Below, piece by piece: positions 59,828 through 64,000 of a DNA stretch of 64,000 bases (its first letter is position 1; each line of letters opens with the position of its first letter). Source of the stretch: Microbacterium sp. H83 (GTDB lineage: Bacteria > Actinomycetota > Actinomycetes > Actinomycetales > Microbacteriaceae); assembly GCF_001650405.1 (NCBI RefSeq), contig NZ_LWCU01000045.1:62001-126000 (forward strand), written 5' to 3'. The notes beneath the pieces are model-generated. The model did no database searches, was not told the DNA's origin, and was given only the letters and a program-made list of their open reading frames with translations. A program made the translations under genes and the position numbers.

Positions 59828-61258
59828 ATGTCGGGCATCGTGTCGCCCTCGTCACCCCGACAGCGGCTGGAGAACGCGGCGTCGTGGGGCAAGCACATCG
59901 TCACGTCGTCGCCTTCTCGCTTCGCGATCGTGATCTTCGCGCTCCTGATCCTCGTCTTCACGGTGCTGCTGTCGCTGCCGATCGCATCCGCGACGGGCAC
60001 GGTCACTCCGCTCGCCGACGCGCTGTTCACCGCCGTGTCCACCATCTGCGTGACCGGTCTCTCCACCGTCGACATGGCGACGCACTGGTCCCCGTTCGGG
60101 CACGTCCTCATCTTCGTCGGCGTCAACATCGGCGCTCTCGGCGTCCTGACGCTGGCGTCGCTGATGGGGATGCTGATCTCCAAGCGTCTGGGGCTGCGCG
60201 CGAAGCTCATGGCCGCGGGCGACACCAACCCGCTCCGAGCCCACGGCGGCGTGGTCAACGAGAGTCAGACCGTGCGCCTGGGCGAGGTCGGTCAGCTGCT
60301 GACCACCGTCGCCGTCTCGGCCCTCATCATCGAGGGCGTCCTCGCGGTGCTCCTGTATCCGGCACTGGTGATGGCGGGCGTGGAACCCGTCGCGGCGCTG
60401 TGGGAGGCCCCGTATTTCGCGGCGATGGCCTTCACCAACACGGGATTCGCTCCGAACGCCGGCGGCGTGGCCGTCTTCGCGGACGACTACCTCGTGCTCT
60501 TCCTGCTGATGGTCGGCGTCTTCCTCGGCAGCATCGGCTTCCCCGTCATCTACACGCTCGCCAAGCACGTGTGGCACGTGAAGAAGTGGTCGCTGCACAC
60601 CAAGCTGACCCTCGTCACCACGGTGCTGCTGTTCGTCCTCGGCGCGGCGGTCTTCCTCATCCTCGAGTACGACAACCCCAAGACCTTCGGATCGATGGAT
60701 GCCGCCGACACCACCTTCCAGGCGTTCTTCCTGTCGGCGATGACCCGCTCGGGCGGATTCAACGTCATCGAGATGGACGACCTCAACGGCTCGTCGCTGC
60801 TCGCCGCGAGCATGCTGATGTTCGTCGGCGGCGGTTCGGCGTCGACCGCCGGCGGCATCAAGGTCACCACCCTCGCGGTGCTGGCCATCGCCGTGTGGTC
60901 GGAGGCGAAGGGACGTCAGTCGGTCGAGGCGTTCGGCCGCCGCATCCCCAGTGACGTGCAGCGCGTCGCGCTCAGCGTCGTGGCGTGGGGCGCGACCATC
61001 GTCGCCCTGTCGACCATCGTCATCGCCCAGATCACCAAGGGAGACATCAGTCGCGTGCTGTTCGACGTGATCTCCGCGTTCGCGACGGTGGGTCTCTCGA
61101 CCGGACTCACGGCGGAGCTGCCTGACGCGGGCGCCTACGTGCTCGCCGCCACCATCTTCATGGGGCGCGTTGGTACAGTGACACTCGCAGCGGCGGTCGC
61201 CGCGACATCGCGAACGCAGTACTACTCACTGCCCGTGGAAAGGCCCATCGTTGGTTGA
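59828..61258 (+). CDS. TrkH/KtrB-family potassium uptake membrane subunit
   Basis: Potassium-translocating subunit, 476 aa, with the four pore motifs of the SKT family: STICVTGLSTVD, AMAFTNTGFAPN, SAMTRSGGFNV and SAFATVGLSTGL, each keeping the filter Gly. Size and the partner gene suggest a KtrAB-type system. AAGGGG precedes the ATG at 59828. Its stop overlaps the TTG start of the TrkA gene by 8 nt. Confidence 0.94.
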   Translation: MSGIVSPSSPRQRLENAASWGKHIVTSSPSRFAIVIFALLILVFTVLLSLPIASATGTVTPLADALFTAVSTICVTGLSTVDMATHWSPFGHVLIFVGVNIGALGVLTLASLMGMLISKRLGLRAKLMAAGDTNPLRAHGGVVNESQTVRLGEVGQLLTTVAVSALIIEGVLAVLLYPALVMAGVEPVAALWEAPYFAAMAFTNTGFAPNAGGVAVFADDYLVLFLLMVGVFLGSIGFPVIYTLAKHVWHVKKWSLHTKLTLVTTVLLFVLGAAVFLILEYDNPKTFGSMDAADTTFQAFFLSAMTRSGGFNVIEMDDLNGSSLLAASMLMFVGGGSASTAGGIKVTTLAVLAIAVWSEAKGRQSVEAFGRRIPSDVQRVALSVVAWGATIVALSTIVIAQITKGDISRVLFDVISAFATVGLSTGLTAELPDAGAYVLAATIFMGRVGTVTLAAAVAATSRTQYYSLPVERPIVG

Positions 61259-61922
61259 AGTCCTCCGGGGCGACGCTCCCGTCCTCGTCATCGGCCTCGG
61301 CCGGTTCGGTGCCGCGTGCGCGGGCGAGCTCGATCGCCTCGACCGCGAGGTGCTGGCGATCGACGACAACCTCGAGCTCGTGCAGAAGTGGTCCGACCGG
61401 GTGACGCACACCGTGCAGGCGGACGCGAAGAACATCGACGCCCTGCGCCAGATCGGCGCACAGGACTTCCAGGTCGCCGTGGTCGCGGTCGGCTCGTCGA
61501 TCGAGGCCTCGGTGCTCATCACCGCGAACCTCGTCGACCTGAAGGTCCCGCAGATCTGGGCGAAGGCCGTCTCGCAGTCGCACGGCAAGATCCTCGCCCG
61601 CGTCGGAGCGAACCACGTCATCTATCCCGAGCGCGAGGCCGGTGAGCGCGTCGCGCACCTCGTCTCGGGCCGCATGCTCGACTTCATCCGCTTCGACGAC
61701 GACTTCGTGCTCGCGAAGATGTACCCGCCGAAGTTCATCCGCGGCGTCGGCCTCAACGAATCCGGTGTGCGCAGCAAGTACAAGGTGACCGTCGTCGGGG
61801 TGAAGAGCCCGGGCAAGCCCTTCCGCTACGCGGAGGCCAACACCATCGTCACCAATCACGACCTGATCATCGTCTCCGGCACCAACAGCGACATCGAGCG
61901 GTTCGCGTCGCTCGACCGCTGA
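61251..61922 (+). CDS. TrkA/KtrA-family potassium uptake regulatory subunit
   Basis: Cytosolic RCK regulator that gates the potassium channel subunit, 223 aa. The RCK_N domain has the nucleotide loop VLVIGLGRFGAACAGELDRL and AIDDN, and the RCK_C domain starts near residue 140. The TTG start has GGAAAGG 7 nt upstream and overlaps the TrkH stop. Confidence 0.93.
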   Translation: MVEVLRGDAPVLVIGLGRFGAACAGELDRLDREVLAIDDNLELVQKWSDRVTHTVQADAKNIDALRQIGAQDFQVAVVAVGSSIEASVLITANLVDLKVPQIWAKAVSQSHGKILARVGANHVIYPEREAGERVAHLVSGRMLDFIRFDDDFVLAKMYPPKFIRGVGLNESGVRSKYKVTVVGVKSPGKPFRYAEANTIVTNHDLIIVSGTNSDIERFASLDR

Positions 61923-62012
61923 TCGTCGCCGGGCCGCGATCGTCGAGCGGCGCCGTGGCGACGGACGTCGCGCCGACGGTGACGGATGCCGGGATCATTC
62001 CCCAGTCGCACG

Positions 62013-62852
62013 TCAGGCTCCGGCGGCGAGTTCCCGAGACCGCGCGAGCGCGGCCTCTGCGGCCTCGGCGAACGTGCGCTCGAGGTGCGCGGCCTGGAGG
62101 ACGGCGATCGCTCGCTCGGTGGTGCCCTTCGGACTCGTCACCCTGCGGCGGAGCTCCTCCGGCTCCTCGCCCGACGCGTCGAGCAGCGCGGTCGCGCCGA
62201 TGAAGGTCTGCTCGACCATGAGGCGGGCGTCGCCCTCGTCGAATCCCATGCCGACGGCGGCCTTGGTGAACTCCTCGATCAGGAGGAACACGTAAGCGGG
62301 TCCGGACCCGGAGATCGTGCCGAGCGCGTCGATCTGCGATTCGGGCACCTCGACCACGGCACCGACCGTCTCGAACAGGCGGCGCACGAGCGCCAGGTCG
62401 TCGGCGGATGCCGCGGCGCCGGTCGCGAGCCCCGTGACCGCCTTGCCGACCGTCGCCGGAGTGTTCGGCATCGAGCGGATCACGCGGGCGTCGGCGCCGA
62501 GGACCTCGGCGAACGTCGCGAGAGTCACCCCGGCCGCGAGGCTCACGACGATCGCGTCGGGGGCGAGCGCCGGCCCGATCTCGCGCAGCAGGTCGGGGAC
62601 CATGGCCGGCTTCACCCCGACCAGGACGATGCGCGCGGAGCGCACGGCATCCGCGTTCCCTTCGGCGTTCTCCGACAGCGCGATGCTGGTGACGCCGTCG
62701 AGGTCGTGCAGCGCCTGAGCCTTCTCGGCCGTGCGATTGGTCGCGGTGATCCCCCCGTCGACGGGGATGCCGGAGGCGACGACGCCGCGGAGGATCGCGC
62801 CTCCCATCGAACCGGCACCGAGGAACGCGAGAGCAGGGAGCGAATCGGACAT
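62013..62852 (-). CDS. proC: Pyrroline-5-carboxylate reductase
   Basis: Last step of proline synthesis. The 279-aa enzyme has the N-terminal NADPH motif LAFLGAGSMGGAILRGVV, VGVKPAMVPDLL, RSMPNTPATVGKAVT, and the P5CR signature GTISGSGPAYVFLLIEEFTK. The ATG lies 6 nt after TAGGAT (62859-62864), a leaderless start, back to back with the divergent CDF gene. Confidence 0.96.
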   Translation of the reverse strand: MSDSLPALAFLGAGSMGGAILRGVVASGIPVDGGITATNRTAEKAQALHDLDGVTSIALSENAEGNADAVRSARIVLVGVKPAMVPDLLREIGPALAPDAIVVSLAAGVTLATFAEVLGADARVIRSMPNTPATVGKAVTGLATGAAASADDLALVRRLFETVGAVVEVPESQIDALGTISGSGPAYVFLLIEEFTKAAVGMGFDEGDARLMVEQTFIGATALLDASGEEPEELRRRVTSPKGTTERAIAVLQAAHLERTFAEAAEAALARSRELAAGA

Positions 62853-62912
62853 GTCGTCATCCTACGGCGGGCTCACCCGGTGCCGGCGGACGAGCGGATC
62901 TAGACTCGACGC

Positions 62913-63884
62913 ATGAGTGCATCGGGCGGCAGCAAGGCGATCATCGCGGCATTCCTGGCCAACCTCGGCATCGCGCTGGCGAAGTTCGTCGCGTGGGCGC
63001 TGTCGGGCTCCGCGTCGATGCTCGCCGAGGCCATCCACTCCGTCGCCGACTCCGGCAATCAGCTGCTGCTCATGCTGGGCGGACGGAAGGCGAAGCGCGA
63101 GGCGGATCGGGCACACCCGTTCGGATACGGCCGCGAGCGCTACGTGTACGCGTTCGTCGTGTCGATCATCCTGTTCTCCGTCGGCGGCCTCTTCGCCATC
63201 TACGAAGGCGTCGACAAGCTGACCCATCCGCATGAGCTCGACGAGACCTGGTGGTGGCTGCCGATCGTCGTGCTCTTCGTGGCCATCGGTCTGGAGTCGT
63301 TCTCGCTGCGCACCGCCGTGCGTGAGAGCAACCTTGTGCGCGAGAAGGGGCAGTCGTGGGTGTCGTTCGTGCGCCGCGCCAAGGCGCCCGAGCTCCCGGT
63401 CGTGCTGCTCGAGGACGTCGGTGCGCTCACGGGTCTCTCGTTCGCCCTCCTCGGCGTCGGTCTCACCGTGATCACCGGTAATCCGGTCTTCGACGCCGTC
63501 GGCACGCTGATGATCGGCACGCTGCTCGTCCTCATCGCCATCGTGCTGGGCGTCGAGACGAAGAGCCTGGTCGTGGGCGAGGGCGCCACGCTCGCCGACC
63601 ACGACCGCATCGTCGACGCGATCAACGCCGGCGACGAGATCGAGAAGATCATCCACATGAAGACCCTCTACCTGGGTCCCGACGAGCTCCTCGTCGCCGC
63701 GAAGATCGCCCTCAACGCCGACAAGCCGCTGCGCGAGGCAGCGGGCGACATCGATGCGATCGAGGCGCGGATCCGCGAGGCGCTCCCCATCGCCCGCGTC
63801 ATCTACATCGAGCCGGACGTGTATCGCCCCTCGATCGATCCGGAGCCGTCGACCGACGTCTTCGTGCTGAAGTCCTCGGACTGA
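62913..63884 (+). CDS. Cation diffusion facilitator (CDF) metal exporter
   Basis: Zinc/manganese-type efflux protein, 323 aa. Six helices carry the metal site: SMLAEAIHSVADSGNQLLLM in helix 2 and LLEDVGALTGLSFALLGVGL in helix 5, with Asp in both. AHPFGYGRERYVYAFVVSII is the typical loop. A C-terminal cytoplasmic domain follows. It belongs to the variant with a long helix 4-5 loop (KGQSWVSFVRRAKAPELPVV). The ATG is 6 nt after TAGACT (62901-62906). Confidence 0.92.
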   Translation: MSASGGSKAIIAAFLANLGIALAKFVAWALSGSASMLAEAIHSVADSGNQLLLMLGGRKAKREADRAHPFGYGRERYVYAFVVSIILFSVGGLFAIYEGVDKLTHPHELDETWWWLPIVVLFVAIGLESFSLRTAVRESNLVREKGQSWVSFVRRAKAPELPVVLLEDVGALTGLSFALLGVGLTVITGNPVFDAVGTLMIGTLLVLIAIVLGVETKSLVVGEGATLADHDRIVDAINAGDEIEKIIHMKTLYLGPDELLVAAKIALNADKPLREAAGDIDAIEARIREALPIARVIYIEPDVYRPSIDPEPSTDVFVLKSSD

Positions 63885-63896
63885 CCCTCCTCGCGG

Positions 63897-64000
63897 TCAG
63901 CGCCGGGTCTCGAAGAACTCCCGGAGCAGCGCGGCGGACGCGTCCGCCTCCAGACCGCCGACGACCTCCGTGCGATACGGCAGACGGCGGTCGCGGAGCA
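63897..64000 (-). CDS. tadA: C-terminus of a probable tRNA adenosine deaminase (runs off right edge)
   Basis: The last 34 codons of a minus-strand gene are visible: RDRRLPYRTEVVGGLEADAS and then AALLREFFETRR before the stop at 63897. This ending matches actinobacterial TadA, which makes the wobble inosine of tRNA-Arg. It lies 12 nt beyond the CDF stop, convergent with it. The identification rests on the tail alone. Confidence 0.72.
   Translation of the reverse strand, partial: LRDRRLPYRTEVVGGLEADASAALLREFFETRR

Noticed and set aside
1..64000. tRNA, rRNA, prophage or insertion sequences
   Set aside because: No cloverleaf, integrase, transposase or phage structural gene was found in reading the window.

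Overview
This is a chromosomal window from a high-GC Gram-positive actinobacterium, most likely Microbacteriaceae close to Microbacterium. The evidence is GC-rich wobble positions throughout, the RpoB sequence, a short bS22 ribosomal protein beside a BldC/excisionase-type gene near proC, a menaquinone cluster, an actinobacterial System II cytochrome c cluster, and many genes that begin 6-7 nt after a TANNNT box (leaderless type). No prophage, insertion sequence, CRISPR array, tRNA or rRNA was seen. Both edges cut genes: rpoB on the left and a probable tadA on the right.

Layout. 1-1.9 kb: 5' part of rpoB with its promoter. 1.9-14 kb: an import and salvage region with a peptide-type ABC importer (DppA-B-C plus a fused DppD/F ATPase), a PfkB sugar kinase, an RpiR/MurR-type regulator, a cytosolic NagZ-like GH3 hydrolase and a sugar ABC importer with no ATPase of its own; together these suggest uptake of cell-wall fragments. 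14-18.7 kb: an LCP cell-wall ligase, a spermidine-synthase-fold protein, a TPR protein, a SprT-like metalloprotein, a DUF3054 protein and a ComB-like phosphatase. 18.8-22.9 kb: a LolD/FtsX-type ABC exporter behind a DesK/NarL two-component system. 23-27.3 kb: a methyltransferase and menE-menB-(small membrane protein)-menC.

27.3-34.3 kb is the most repeat-rich part. A TetR regulator, an MMPL transporter carrying a degenerate ABC-ATPase-like tail and a YhgE/Pip partner lie between two tandem-repeat tracts. The right-hand tract holds six copies of a 54-bp repeat and one of two related 86-87 nt hairpin elements. 34.3-41.2 kb: the cytochrome c maturation cluster (TlpA-CcdA-ResB-CcsB), split from its usual histidine-phosphatase neighbour by a MerR regulator and a divergent FAD dithiol oxidoreductase, with a textbook MerR promoter. 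41.3-50.7 kb: aspS, a TSUP permease, a ferric/polyamine-type ABC importer and a polar amino-acid ABC importer.

50.9-57.6 kb holds the strongest candidate for a specialised system. A histone-H1-like Lys/Ala-rich protein lies 4 nt before a 1308-aa membrane NRPS of the Pls/PosA (epsilon-poly-lysine synthetase) type whose adenylation pocket reads as lysine-like. That gene overlaps an M1 metallopeptidase, and an Sfp-type phosphopantetheinyl transferase converges on it. I infer a homopoly(amino acid) synthesis module with built-in activation and trimming or self-protection. 57.6-64 kb: small stress and redox proteins, bS22, a BldC-like factor, ArsR, TrkH/TrkA potassium uptake, proC, a CDF metal exporter and the tail of tadA.
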